64,000 nucleotides of DNA from CAVTHK01 sp964552235 (GTDB lineage Bacteria; Spirochaetota; Spirochaetia; SZUA-6; CAVTHK01), in contig CAZKGO010000005.1 of NCBI GenBank assembly GCA_964552235.1, positions 1-64,000 of the forward strand, read 5' to 3'. The notes beneath the pieces were generated by a model that was given only the letters and a program-made list of their open reading frames with translations, ran no database searches and was not told the DNA's origin. The position numbers were made by a program, and so were the translations under genes. Each line of letters begins with the position of its first letter. The stretch's first letter is position 1. Shown here in pieces: positions 24,792 to 33,966 of this stretch.

Positions 24792-26636
24792 ATGCACGTC
24801 ATCGGCACAGCCGGACATGTGGATCACGGCAAGACGCTGCTGATCGAGGCCCTGACCGGGATCAACGCCGACAGGCTGCCCGAGGAGAAGCGTCGCGGCC
24901 TGACCATCGACCTGGGATTTGCCCATTTCTACGCCCCCGGCGGGGAGCCGGTAGGCGTGATCGACGTGCCCGGGCACGAGCGTTTTATCCGCAACATGGT
25001 CGCCGGCGCCTGGGCGCTGGACCTGGCGCTGCTCACGGTGGCGGCCGACGACGGATGGATGCAGCAGTCCTCGGACCATGCCCGCGTCCTGCGCCTGATG
25101 GGGGTCCCCGCCTTGATCGCGGTCATCACCAAGGCCGACCTCGCTTCGCCCGAGCGGCTGGCTCAGGTGGCCGAACAGGCCGCTGAGCAGTGCAGCCTCC
25201 GCGGGTACCCGCGCGCGCCCTCGATCATGGTCTCCGCCCGCACGGGGCAGGGCATCGAGGATCTGAAGCGCCTGATCGTGCAACAGCTCGATGCGCTGGC
25301 CGCCGCGCCCGCAGCAGGGCCGCGGCCGGAGGCGAATGCGGCGGCAGGCGCTGCCGGGCAGGGCTTCGCGCACCTGTACGTGGACAGGGCATTCACCGTC
25401 AAGGGCGCCGGCCTCGTGGTGACCGGAAGCCTCAAGGGTGGGCCGCTCGAGCGCGGCCAGGAGCTGGTCCTGCACCCGGCGGGAAGGCGCGTGCGCATCC
25501 GCAGCCTGCAGTCCTACCACGAGGACTGCCAGCGGGCGGAGCCGACTTCCCGGGTGGCCATCAACCTGGGGGGCGTCGAGGCCGAGCAGGTCGCGCGGGG
25601 AGACCTCCTCGCCGCGCCGGACAGCCCGATCCAGGTGAGCAGCCAGTTCATCACACGCATCGTGCCTGCCCCCGGCGATGAGGGGCTTCCGTCGCTGAAA
25701 CGGGACACCGAAGTGGAGATCGCGGTAGGCACGGGGCACGAGCTGGTCAGGCTCGCCCGCTTCGGCGCCGGCGGGCTCGCCAGCGTCCGACTCGGCCGGG
25801 CGATCCCCTTGTTGTGGAACCAGCCGGTCGTGCTCATCCAGCACGGCGGCAGCGCCATCCTGGGCGGCGGGCGCGTGCTGTGGCTCGGCGCGACCAACCG
25901 CCAGCAGCGCCTCGCCCTGGCGCGGCTGCAGCCGCCACTGGCCGCCGAGCCGGGAAGCGGCGAGCTGGCCCGTCTGCGGCTGTCGCTCGAAGGGGCCGTC
26001 GAGCCGCGGCAAGCGCGCAGCCTGCCGCTGTCCGCCGATCTGCGCGAGCGCACCGTCGAGCTCGAGGGCTGGATCGTCGCCAGGGAGTACGCCGAGCGGC
26101 TCGACCAGCGGATTCGAGCGCTGTCCGCGGCGCCCGGCGGACTGCGCATCGGCGAGCTGGCGACCAGGATCAAGGAAGGCCCGGAGGCTCTCCTGCGGCT
26201 CGTGGCCGGGCGGCTCACCGCAGAGGGTGCGCTCGTCCTGCGGGGAGGAATCCTGTTTCCCGCAGGCGCGCAGGATCCCGAGATCTCGCCGATGGGGCGC
26301 CAGCTGCTGCGCGATCTGCGGGCCGGCGCCGCGCGCGGGCTGGAGGCGAGCAGGATCAAGGCGGCCGGAGCGATGAAAGAGCTGCGCAACCTGGTGCGCA
26401 TCGGCGTCGCGATCAGCCTCGACGGCGACATCTACTACGAGAAGGAGTCCTACGTCGAGCTGGTGCGCACCTGTCTGGCCGGCCTGAGCGTGGGCGACAC
26501 CCTGACGATTGCCGAGGTCAAGAGCCGGACGCAGCTGTCGCGCAAGTACGTGATTCCGCTGCTCAACCGCATGGAGCGCGACGGGTACGTGACGCGCAGA
26601 GGCGACGACCGCGTCGTGGCCGTGCAGCCGAAGTAG
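24792..26636 (+). CDS. selB: selenocysteine-specific elongation factor
   Basis: 614 residues, as expected. The GTPase motifs are GHVDHGKT (8-15), DVPGHERF (58-65) and TKAD (113-116). An EF-Tu-like body is followed by a C-terminal winged-helix region of about 240 residues that in SelB binds the SECIS hairpin. It carries Sec-tRNA-Sec to ribosomes paused at the UGA of prxU and any other selenoprotein mRNA. It directly follows selA. Confidence 0.96.
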   Translation: MHVIGTAGHVDHGKTLLIEALTGINADRLPEEKRRGLTIDLGFAHFYAPGGEPVGVIDVPGHERFIRNMVAGAWALDLALLTVAADDGWMQQSSDHARVLRLMGVPALIAVITKADLASPERLAQVAEQAAEQCSLRGYPRAPSIMVSARTGQGIEDLKRLIVQQLDALAAAPAAGPRPEANAAAGAAGQGFAHLYVDRAFTVKGAGLVVTGSLKGGPLERGQELVLHPAGRRVRIRSLQSYHEDCQRAEPTSRVAINLGGVEAEQVARGDLLAAPDSPIQVSSQFITRIVPAPGDEGLPSLKRDTEVEIAVGTGHELVRLARFGAGGLASVRLGRAIPLLWNQPVVLIQHGGSAILGGGRVLWLGATNRQQRLALARLQPPLAAEPGSGELARLRLSLEGAVEPRQARSLPLSADLRERTVELEGWIVAREYAERLDQRIRALSAAPGGLRIGELATRIKEGPEALLRLVAGRLTAEGALVLRGGILFPAGAQDPEISPMGRQLLRDLRAGAARGLEASRIKAAGAMKELRNLVRIGVAISLDGDIYYEKESYVELVRTCLAGLSVGDTLTIAEVKSRTQLSRKYVIPLLNRMERDGYVTRRGDDRVVAVQPK

Positions 26637-26679
26637 GGCGATTCCCGCCTGCCTCGCCGGCAGCGACCTTGGCCTTTCG

Positions 26680-27488
26680 CTACACCAGCTCGAGCTTCAG
26701 CGCCCAGTCCTCGTCGTCGGGCAGCCTGGGCAGGGTCGCCCATCCGCGCACGCCCACGGTGGTCGTCTCGTTCCTGTCGAGCCACCGCCCCGTGCGCGGG
26801 TTGTACCAGGTGAGCCTGTAGGTGCCGCCGTAGACGCCGTTGCGCAGCAGGACGCCTTCGCGGGGCGTCTGCTTCTCGAAGTAGGCGAGGAAGATCTCGC
26901 GGTCGGGGGTGTAGGCGCAGTAGGCCCAGCCGGTCCAGCCCATCTCGCTGCCGCTCTTGCTGGGCACCAGGCACTCCTCGTCGGGAATCAGCTCGGCGTG
27001 GCGTCCGCCGAGGCTCATGACAAAGTTCTTGAGGTACACGGCCTGGTCGGCGGTCTTGAGCTTGAAGGCGTCCCACATCTTGTAGACGGCCTTGGGCGAG
27101 CGGGCGCCGTCGTACATCGCCTGCAGCTCGTGCACGTAGCCGGCCAGGCCGCCGCTCAAGACGCTGCCGTACATGCCGGCGCGGCAGAGGTTCGCCTTCT
27201 TCTGCGCCTCGCTCCACGGGACGGCCTCGTAGGAGCCGGACCTGCCGCGCAGGCCCTCATCGTCGACGTTCCCAAAGCTCTCCCACGTCCAAGTCCCCGG
27301 CCGGGTCGCAGTCACGCGCACCCTCCAGGTCGCACCTCCGTCCCAGAAGCCCAGACCCTCTTGTCGAATCCGCCCGGGCCGCGCAAGCGCACCCCGACGT
27401 CGACGTCCATGTAGGGGTTGGCGTGGCTCGTTTCCGCTTCGAGCACGATCTCGTGCTTCTCCCAGACGTGAATCTTCTTCTTCAACAC
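26680..27488 (-). pseudogene. decayed DUF5060/DUF4038-type glycoside hydrolase with internal deletion and frameshift
   Basis: From a GTG at 27488 behind an AGGAG site the minus strand reads a DUF5060-like start (VWEKHEIVLEAE, ANPYMDVDV). The frame breaks at about 27347-27355; adding one base would restore GFWDGGATWRVRV and then GTWTWESF. After only about 20 more residues it jumps to what is normally the C-terminal end of the catalytic domain (NLCRAGMYGSVLSGGLAGYVHE) and the terminal FLAYFEK...YNPRTGRW domain. The catalytic core of about 250-300 residues is missing. It is therefore probably a nonfunctional remnant of an apiosidase/collagenase-like glycosidase. A downstream frame of 213 residues is intact and could be called a gene by software. 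Confidence 0.7.
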
Positions 27489-27596
27489 GCTGCGCTCCTG
27501 TGGTGATGGGAAACCGTCGCGGCGATTGCCGGGCTCGTCATGGCCGCAGAGGCGGCTGTCTGTCCAACGGTGGCTGCCGGCGCGGGCGCGCCGGCG

Positions 27597-28355
27597 TCAG
27601 GGCTGCGGAGCCCAGCCCTTGGCGATCGCGTGCCGGGGCGCGATCGTCCGCCTGCGGATGAGGCTCCAGATCGCGGCCCGCTGCTGGCGGTTCGGCGCCG
27701 AGAACATGATCCCGACGCCCGACTCCGTGACGCGCGCGAGCCGGCCGTCGATCTCCAGGGAGCCGGCTTCGGTGGCAAGGGCGATGCGGACCGGCTCGCG
27801 CGGGCCCGCCTCGAACGCCTGCACCTGGGCAAAGCAGCCGCCGATCGACAGGTCCGTGATCAGCGCCGGCGTCGCGTTGAGCATTACGGGGCACGCGCAG
27901 GCGGTTCGTCGGTGCCAGCGGAAGCTCCTCGGGTGCTCCTGGAGGTAGGGCCACCGGAAGTCGCGCCGGATGATGGTGCCGATGAGCGCCACCAGGGCGA
28001 GGTTGCCCACCAGGATCAGCACGTGGTTGAGCGGCGGGATGGTCCGAAGGAACACCAGCGGATTGGCGATCATCTTGATGGCGAAGTCGGCAAAGACGAG
28101 CGAGCTGTGGGCCAGGAACACGTACCAGCTCCAGCGGTAGACAAAGTAGAGCGCGAGGCCTACCAGCGGCGCCGTCAGCAGCCAGGTGGCGGCGAGGGGC
28201 CCGTAGCCGCGAAACAGCCGCTGCACGATCGTGGCCAGTGGCACGCCCACCGAAAGCCGCACCATCAGGATGTTGGCGAGGGGAGCGAGGATGTAGGCGC
28301 CGATGATCGCGTGGTGTATCCACGGTCGCCTGATCCTGATGTTGGGGTTTTTCAT
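27597..28355 (-). CDS. membrane protein with C-terminal PilZ domain
   Basis: 252 residues from the ATG at 28355. Four hydrophobic segments occupy about residues 14-130. The rest is a PilZ domain with an Arg cluster (FRWHRR) before ACACPVML and the DLSIGG motif, which in PilZ proteins bind cyclic di-GMP. It is likely an inner-membrane c-di-GMP receptor controlling motility or an exported polymer. BcsA-type glycosyltransferase motifs are absent. No partner gene is adjacent. Confidence 0.75.
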   Translation of the reverse strand: MKNPNIRIRRPWIHHAIIGAYILAPLANILMVRLSVGVPLATIVQRLFRGYGPLAATWLLTAPLVGLALYFVYRWSWYVFLAHSSLVFADFAIKMIANPLVFLRTIPPLNHVLILVGNLALVALIGTIIRRDFRWPYLQEHPRSFRWHRRTACACPVMLNATPALITDLSIGGCFAQVQAFEAGPREPVRIALATEAGSLEIDGRLARVTESGVGIMFSAPNRQQRAAIWSLIRRRTIAPRHAIAKGWAPQP

Positions 28356-28659
28356 CTTCTCCACCCTCGAGACGCGGCTTGGCCGACGGCGCGACGACAT
28401 CACGGCGGGAGCCACCACGGGCAGAAGCGGGCCTCGACGTCCGGCCTGCCTAGATCATCGGCCGCCGCCCGCATAACTTTGACCGCCTGCGGGCCTTTCC
28501 CTCGCGCCCGCGCTGCGTCCCTGCGGCCCCCCGCCCGTTGCCCGCGGCCGCCCCGTTGACGCGCCCCCTGCGCTTTCCGCGTCCGCCCCGTTGACGCGCA
28601 GGGCGGTTTGGGCGACTCTTGTCGCGCCGGCGGCCCCGCGGACCGGCGAGGAGGCGCCC
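28356..28659. other. intergenic region with 17-base direct repeat
   Basis: This 304-base space separates the divergent PilZ and dehydrogenase genes. It contains no credible coding frame. A 17-base sequence is repeated exactly at 28548-28564 and 28583-28599 (period 35 bases), and each copy contains TTGACG. The second copy is positioned as a -35 box for the dehydrogenase gene, so the repeats may also be a regulator site. Confidence 0.5.
28591..28619 (+). promoter_or_regulatory. promoter of the aldehyde dehydrogenase gene
   Basis: TTGACG at 28591-28596 (inside the second direct repeat), 17 bases, GACTCT at 28614-28619. It leads to a GTG start at 28660 with a GAGGAGG site. Confidence 0.4.
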
Positions 28660-30195
28660 GTGAGCACCGATGCCAGCAAGCTAAGGTACTTTGCCGGCGG
28701 CGAGTTCAGGGAATCGCGAACGACGAAGTACATGGACTGCTACGATCCCTCGACCGGGGAGGTGATCGCGCTCGCCCCGCAGTGCACTCCCGCCGAGGTC
28801 GGCGAGGCCGTGGCCGCGGCCAGGGCCGCGTTCCCCGCGTGGGCCGACACCCCGCCCAACAGGCGCGTGCAGGTTCTGTTCCGGCTCAAGGCGCTGCTCG
28901 ACGGGAACCTCGAGGAGCTCACGATGCTGTGCGCGAAAGAGCACGGCAAGGTGTGGGACGAAGCCATGGGCGACGTGGCCAAGGCGATCGAGGTGACCGA
29001 GTTCGCGGCGGGCATTCCGCACCTGCTCAAGGGGCCGGCTCTCATGAACGTCACCCCGGGCTACGACACGGCGCAGTACGTGGAGCCGCTCGGGGTGTTC
29101 GCCGCGATCGCTCCGTGGAACTTCCCCGCCATGATCCCGATGGGCTGGATGGCGCCGCTGGCCATCGCCACCGGAAACACGCTGGTGATCAAGGCCGCCA
29201 GCTTTACCCCGCAGAGCACCCTACGCATCGCCGAACTGTGGCAGGAAGCGGGCCTGCCCAAGGGCGTGCTGAACGTCGTGACCTGCTCGCGCAGCGAGGC
29301 CGAGATCCTCCTGCGCCACCCCGACATCAAGGGTGTCTCGTTCGTCGGCTCGACGTCGGTCGGCCGCCACATCTACGCCACCGCCTCGGCCAACGGCAAG
29401 CGCGTGCAGTGCCTCACCGAAGCCAAGAACCACGCCCTCGTGATGCGCGACGCGGCCCTCGAGCGCGCGGCCCGCGGCATCGTGAACTCGTCCTGCGGAT
29501 GCGCGGGCGAGCGCTGCATGGCCCTGCCGGTGGTCGTGGCCGAAGAGGCGATCGCGGACCGGCTCGTCTCGCTGCTCGCCGGCATGATGAAGGAGCTCAA
29601 GCTCGGCCCCGCCTACGACAGGACGAGCCAGCTCGGTCCCCTGGTCAACGCCGAGCACCGCGAGAGCGTGCGCGCATGGGTGCAGAAGGGTGTCGAGGAG
29701 GGCGCGCGGCTCGTTCTCGACGGTCGCAAGGTCACAGTCAAGGGCTACGAGAAGGGCTTCTACATGGGCCCCTGCCTCTTCGACCACGTCAAGCCGGGCA
29801 TGACCGTCGGCGACCGCGAGATCTTCGGCCCCGTGCTCTGCGTCAAGCGGGTCAAGGACTTCGACGAAGGCCTGGCGATCATGAACGGCAGCGAGTTCGG
29901 CAACGGCTCGGTGATCTACACGCAGAGCGGCTACTGGGCGCGGGAGTTCGCCAGGCGCACGCACGCCGGCATGGTCGGCATCAACGTCGGCATTCCCGTG
30001 CCGCTGGGGATCTTCGGCTTCACGGGCCACAAGAGCTCGTTCTTCGGCGACCTGCACATGATGGGCACCGACGGCATCCGCTTTTTCACCGAGCAGAAGA
30101 GCGTGACGAGCCACTGGTTCTCCGAAGCCGAGGCGCGCGAGGGCAGGGTGCTGAACACCTGGGACGGCACGATCTCGATGCCCGACAGCAAATAG
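28660..30195 (+). CDS. mmsA: CoA-acylating methylmalonate-semialdehyde dehydrogenase-like aldehyde dehydrogenase
   Basis: 511 residues from a GTG at 28660. It is an aldehyde dehydrogenase with APWNFPAMIPMGW, VSFVGSTSVGR and the catalytic Cys286 in GERCMALP. The AKNHALVMRDA segment and the C-terminal GIPVPLGIFGFTGHKSSFFGDLHMMGTDGIRFFTEQK are characteristic of MmsA/IolA enzymes, which convert malonic or methylmalonic semialdehyde to acetyl- or propionyl-CoA. That role fits valine or inositol breakdown. An inositol-type isomerase-like protein lies at 61.4 kb, but no iol cluster is present. Confidence 0.88.
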   Translation: MSTDASKLRYFAGGEFRESRTTKYMDCYDPSTGEVIALAPQCTPAEVGEAVAAARAAFPAWADTPPNRRVQVLFRLKALLDGNLEELTMLCAKEHGKVWDEAMGDVAKAIEVTEFAAGIPHLLKGPALMNVTPGYDTAQYVEPLGVFAAIAPWNFPAMIPMGWMAPLAIATGNTLVIKAASFTPQSTLRIAELWQEAGLPKGVLNVVTCSRSEAEILLRHPDIKGVSFVGSTSVGRHIYATASANGKRVQCLTEAKNHALVMRDAALERAARGIVNSSCGCAGERCMALPVVVAEEAIADRLVSLLAGMMKELKLGPAYDRTSQLGPLVNAEHRESVRAWVQKGVEEGARLVLDGRKVTVKGYEKGFYMGPCLFDHVKPGMTVGDREIFGPVLCVKRVKDFDEGLAIMNGSEFGNGSVIYTQSGYWAREFARRTHAGMVGINVGIPVPLGIFGFTGHKSSFFGDLHMMGTDGIRFFTEQKSVTSHWFSEAEAREGRVLNTWDGTISMPDSK

Positions 30196-30323
30196 GACGA
30201 AGGCTGCGCGCGGGGCGCCCGCCGTGCACCGCGATCCCGTCCCGGGACGCTACGTTCTCACCGGCCCGCACAACTTCCAGACTCTCGCGGGGCGATGCGC
30301 AGTCCTGCAGAGGGCGAGCTTGC

Positions 30324-30352
30324 TTGCGCGGGCACGCCCGCTGAAATACAAT
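30324..30352 (+). promoter_or_regulatory. promoter of the oxidoreductase operon, near-leaderless
   Basis: TTGCGC at 30324-30329, 17 bases, TACAAT at 30347-30352. The GTG start codon at 30359 is only 6 bases past the -10 box, so the mRNA should begin at or next to the start codon. No Shine-Dalgarno site is present. Confidence 0.55.
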
Positions 30353-30358
30353 CCCCCC

Positions 30359-31354
30359 GTGGCGGCGGGCAAGGTGAGGGTCTGCATCATCGGCGCGGGC
30401 GCCATGGCGAGCCGCGTTCACTACCCGTCGCTCACGTCCTTTGACGACGTCGAGATCGCGGGAGTGGGCGAGCTGCTGCCCGACCGGCTGCACTCGGTCT
30501 GCGACCGTTTCGCCATCCCCCGGGCGGCGCGCCACGAGCTGCGCACCGCCACGGACTACCAGGGGATGATCGAGCGGCTGGCTCCCGACGGCGTGTACGT
30601 GATCGGGCAGCCGAACATCATGTACGACATCTGGGTCTGGTGCCTGCAGCACGGCTTTGCCCTCTACATCGAGAAGCCGATGGGCATCACGCTGCACCAG
30701 GCTCGGATGCTGGCCCACCTGGCCGAGGACAAGCGGCTCATCACGCAGGTGAGCCACCAGAGGCGCTCCTGCCCCCTGCTGGTCAAGATGCGCGAGGAGT
30801 GCCTGGAGCGGGGCCCGATCACCCACGCGATCTGCGAGTTCTACAAGTGCGAGCCGGTCCCGTACTGGGGCGCCCGCGACCGCATGATGGACGACGGGGT
30901 GCACGCCATCGACACGGTGCGCTGGATGTGCGGCGGCGAGGTCGTCGGGGTCGAGTCGGAGTGCAAGCGGGTCGGCGCCCCGGACATCAACTGGATCTCG
31001 GCCGCGCTGCGCTTCGACAACGGCTCCACCGGCTTTGTACACCTGAGCTTCGTGAGCGGTCGGCGCGTGTTCCGGGTGCAGATGCACGCGCCTCGCATCG
31101 CGGTCGACGCGGAGGCCGAAGGCAAGGCGACCGTCTACGCCGACGGCGACACCGGCGGCGTCGCCTACGACACCCGGCAAGTGGCGGGCAGCGACCAGTT
31201 CCACGTCTACGGCGGGTTCCTGGCCAAGAACCGCGAGTTCATAGACTCGATCAAGAGCGGACGCGAAGTGACGTCGTCGCCGTTCCGCGACTGCGTCAAG
31301 ACGATGGCGGTGGCCGAGGAGATCCTCGGCCAGGCCGTCGCGCGCGGGGTGTGA
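30359..31354 (+). CDS. Gfo/Idh/MocA-family oxidoreductase
   Basis: 331 residues from the GTG at 30359. It has the NAD(P)-binding VCIIGAGAMASRVHYPSL at the start, IEKPMG near residue 100, and DDGVHAIDTVRWM at the active-site His region. It would oxidize or reduce a sugar or cyclitol. The gene leads an operon with an amidohydrolase (18 bases on) and an MFS carrier, suggesting uptake and breakdown of one compound. A longer upstream frame was rejected because it would run through the promoter. Confidence 0.85.
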   Translation: MAAGKVRVCIIGAGAMASRVHYPSLTSFDDVEIAGVGELLPDRLHSVCDRFAIPRAARHELRTATDYQGMIERLAPDGVYVIGQPNIMYDIWVWCLQHGFALYIEKPMGITLHQARMLAHLAEDKRLITQVSHQRRSCPLLVKMREECLERGPITHAICEFYKCEPVPYWGARDRMMDDGVHAIDTVRWMCGGEVVGVESECKRVGAPDINWISAALRFDNGSTGFVHLSFVSGRRVFRVQMHAPRIAVDAEAEGKATVYADGDTGGVAYDTRQVAGSDQFHVYGGFLAKNREFIDSIKSGREVTSSPFRDCVKTMAVAEEILGQAVARGV

Positions 31355-31371
31355 GTCCGTCGGGGGTGCCC

Positions 31372-32700
31372 ATGAGCCGTTTTCAGGAAATCCTGGCGCT
31401 CGCCGAGAACACGCCGTTCGTCGACACCCACGAGCACCTGCTCGAAGAGCGGACCCGGCTCGCCGGCCCGGCCGGCGCCGCGCATCCCGCACGAGCGCTC
31501 AAGGACTTTGCCGTGCTCTTGAGCCACTACGCCGACAGCGATCTGCTGAGCGCCGGAATGCCGCCGGCGGACCACGCGCGATTGTTCTCCCCCGACGTGG
31601 ATGTCCGCGAGAAATGGCGCCTGTTGGCGCCGTGGTACCAGCGGTCGCGCCTGACCGGCTACATGCGCAACGTGCGCGAGTCGCTGCGCATCCTCTACGG
31701 CGAGGAGGACATCAGCGGCGAGAACGTCGAGCGGGTCTCGCGAAAGGTCGCGGACCTGATCCGCCCCGGCTACTACCGCCGGGTCCTGCTGGAGGCGAGC
31801 CGCCTCTCCTACTGCCAGGTCAACAGCCTCGAGCTGCCGTTGTTCATGGAGACCGAGCAGCCCGACCTGCTGGCCCAGGATATCAGCATCGTGAGCCTCT
31901 CGACCGACCTCGCCGGTTTCGCCGCAGCCCGGCGCGCCGGGCGCGAGGCGCGGTCGCTCGCCGACTGGCACGAGGTGATCGACTGGGCCTTTGCGACCTA
32001 CGGGCCGCGGGCGATCGCGGTCAAGAGCCAGGCGGCCTACCAGCGCAGGCTCGACTACGACGACGTGAGCGCGGACGACGCCGCCCCGCTGTTCGCCCGC
32101 TTCGCCTCCGACAACTCAGCGCTTTCGGCCGCCGAGCTCAAGGCGCTGCAGGACCACCTGTTCAACCGCTGCGTGCGCAAGGCCGGCGAGTGCCGTCTGC
32201 CCATCAAGCTCCACACCGGCTACTACGCGGGCACCAGCCGCATGCCGCTGCACCGGGTGCGGGCGAACGCCGGCGACGTGAGCGAGCTGCTGCTGCGCTA
32301 TCCCGACCTGCGCTTTGTCGTGATGCACATCGACTGGCCCTACCAGGACGAGGCGATCGCGCTGGCCAAGCACTACCCGAACGCCTGGGTGGACATGTGC
32401 TGGGCCTGGATCATGAGCCCGCCCGCGGCGACACGCTTTCTCGAGGAGTTCCTCGCGGCGGCCCCCGCCTCCAAGCTGCTCACCTTTGGCGGCGACTACA
32501 TGCCGGTCGAGCTGGTTCCCGGCCACGCCCGCATCGCCCGCATCGGCATCGCCCGCGCCCTGGCCAACCTCGAGGAGCAGGGCTGGCTCGCCGAGCGCGA
32601 GACCCCCGAGCTGCTCGCACGGCTCATGCACGGCAACGCCGAGGAGCTGTTCGACCGCGAGCGGGCGCTGGCGGCCTGGCGGGCACCGAAACCGCGGTGA
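31372..32700 (+). CDS. amidohydrolase-superfamily protein (Amidohydro_2-like)
   Basis: 442 residues. FVDTHEHLLEE at the start supplies the first His pair; IKLHTGYYAG, VVMHIDWPY and the final LLTFGGDYMPVE supply further metal ligands of the TIM-barrel amidohydrolase fold. The overall layout, with a helical insert of about 200 residues, resembles amidohydrolase-2 proteins and uronate isomerase relatives. Middle gene of the oxidoreductase-amidohydrolase-MFS operon, overlapping the MFS start by 4 bases (GTGA). The substrate may be a lactone or a sugar acid, which is inference. Confidence 0.8.
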   Translation: MSRFQEILALAENTPFVDTHEHLLEERTRLAGPAGAAHPARALKDFAVLLSHYADSDLLSAGMPPADHARLFSPDVDVREKWRLLAPWYQRSRLTGYMRNVRESLRILYGEEDISGENVERVSRKVADLIRPGYYRRVLLEASRLSYCQVNSLELPLFMETEQPDLLAQDISIVSLSTDLAGFAAARRAGREARSLADWHEVIDWAFATYGPRAIAVKSQAAYQRRLDYDDVSADDAAPLFARFASDNSALSAAELKALQDHLFNRCVRKAGECRLPIKLHTGYYAGTSRMPLHRVRANAGDVSELLLRYPDLRFVVMHIDWPYQDEAIALAKHYPNAWVDMCWAWIMSPPAATRFLEEFLAAAPASKLLTFGGDYMPVELVPGHARIARIGIARALANLEEQGWLAERETPELLARLMHGNAEELFDRERALAAWRAPKPR

Positions 32701-33899
32701 GCAGGCGCTGGACGGCCGTCGGGCTCTGCTTCCTGTCGTTCGGGGTCAGCACCGGCGCGAGCCAGTCGATCATCGTGTTGTTCCCGGCGATCCTGGGCGA
32801 CCTGGGAGGCAGCCGCGCTTCGCTGTCGGTGGCGCCCGCTCTCGCCGCGGCCACGGGCAGCTTCGGCGCGCTGCTGGTCGGCCTGCTGTCCGAGCGCTGC
32901 GACCTGCGGGTCCTGATGCCGGCTGGGGCCGTGGTGGCCGCCGCGGGCTTTGCGGCCTGCAGCCGGCTCACGGAGCTGTGGCAGCTGTACCTCTTCTACG
33001 GCGTGGTCGCGGCCCTCGGCTACAGCTCTCTCGGGGCGACGCCGACCAGCATCATCCTGGCGCGCTGGTTCGAGCATGGTCGGGGTACGGCCATCGGCAT
33101 CGCGAGCAGCGGCTACGGCGCGGGGGTTTTCGTCTTCATGCCCGTGATCCAGGCGGTGATCCGGGACCGTGGCTGGCGCTCCGGCTACCTCGTGCTCGCC
33201 TTTGCGCTGCTCGCCCTGGCGCCGTTGCTGCTGCTGTTTCTGCGCTCGCGTCCGCCGCAGGTCTCCCGCGGCCCGGTCGAGCCGCAGCCCGACGCGGGCG
33301 CTCGCCGCCGACTGGCGGCCGTCGCCCGCAGACCGCGCTTCTGGTGGACTTACGCGCAGTTCATTCTCGGCCCCCTGTCGACGCAGGCGGTGATCATCCA
33401 CCAGGCCGCCCTCATGCGCAACCGCGGCGTGGGCGAAATGACGAGCGCGTGGGTCGTGGCCCTGTTCGGGCTGGCGGTCGTCGGCGGCATGGTCGCCTCG
33501 GGGGCGATTTCCGACCGCGTGGGCAGGGAACGCTCCTACACCCTCGGCACCCTCGGCCTGATCTGCGGGTGCCTCGCGCTGCTCGCACTGCGACCCGGCG
33601 GGGGGGCGGCGCCGGCGGTCGCCTACGCGCTGTTGTTCGGCTTCGGCTTCGGCACCCGCCCGTCGATGGACGCGGCGACCGCGGCCGACATCTTTCGCGG
33701 TCCCGGCTTCGGGAGAGTCTACGGCCTGCTCGGCACGGCCCTCGGCCTCGGCAGCCTCGCCGCGCCGGTCCTGGCCGGGGCGATTCACGACCTGACGGGC
33801 AGCTACGACGCGGCCCTCGTGTTCTCCATGGCCGCCGTGAGCGTGGCGACGGCGTCGATCTGGATGGCGGCGCCGCGCCGCGGGCTGGAGCCGGCATAG
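32697..33899 (+). CDS. MFS transporter, monocarboxylate/OFA-like
   Basis: 400 residues with 12 hydrophobic segments and a GTG start that overlaps the previous stop (GTGA). The segments LARWFEHGRGTAIGIASSGYGAG and SGAISDRVGRERSYTLG match monocarboxylate/oxalate-formate-type MFS carriers. It probably imports the acid that the two enzymes encoded upstream process. The call of substrate class is by resemblance only. Confidence 0.82.
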   Translation: MSRRWTAVGLCFLSFGVSTGASQSIIVLFPAILGDLGGSRASLSVAPALAAATGSFGALLVGLLSERCDLRVLMPAGAVVAAAGFAACSRLTELWQLYLFYGVVAALGYSSLGATPTSIILARWFEHGRGTAIGIASSGYGAGVFVFMPVIQAVIRDRGWRSGYLVLAFALLALAPLLLLFLRSRPPQVSRGPVEPQPDAGARRRLAAVARRPRFWWTYAQFILGPLSTQAVIIHQAALMRNRGVGEMTSAWVVALFGLAVVGGMVASGAISDRVGRERSYTLGTLGLICGCLALLALRPGGGAAPAVAYALLFGFGFGTRPSMDAATAADIFRGPGFGRVYGLLGTALGLGSLAAPVLAGAIHDLTGSYDAALVFSMAAVSVATASIWMAAPRRGLEPA

Positions 33900-33931
33900 C
33901 GTCGCGGGGCCGGTGAGGCGGTCGCACGGGA

Positions 33932-33960
33932 TTGCCCGGCGTCGGCGGCAGGGCTACACT
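33932..33960 (+). promoter_or_regulatory. promoter of the CsgG-like gene, near-leaderless
   Basis: TTGCCC at 33932-33937, 17 bases, TACACT at 33955-33960. The ATG at 33967 is 6 bases past the -10 box and has no ribosome binding site. Confidence 0.5.
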
Positions 33961-33966
33961 CCAGGC

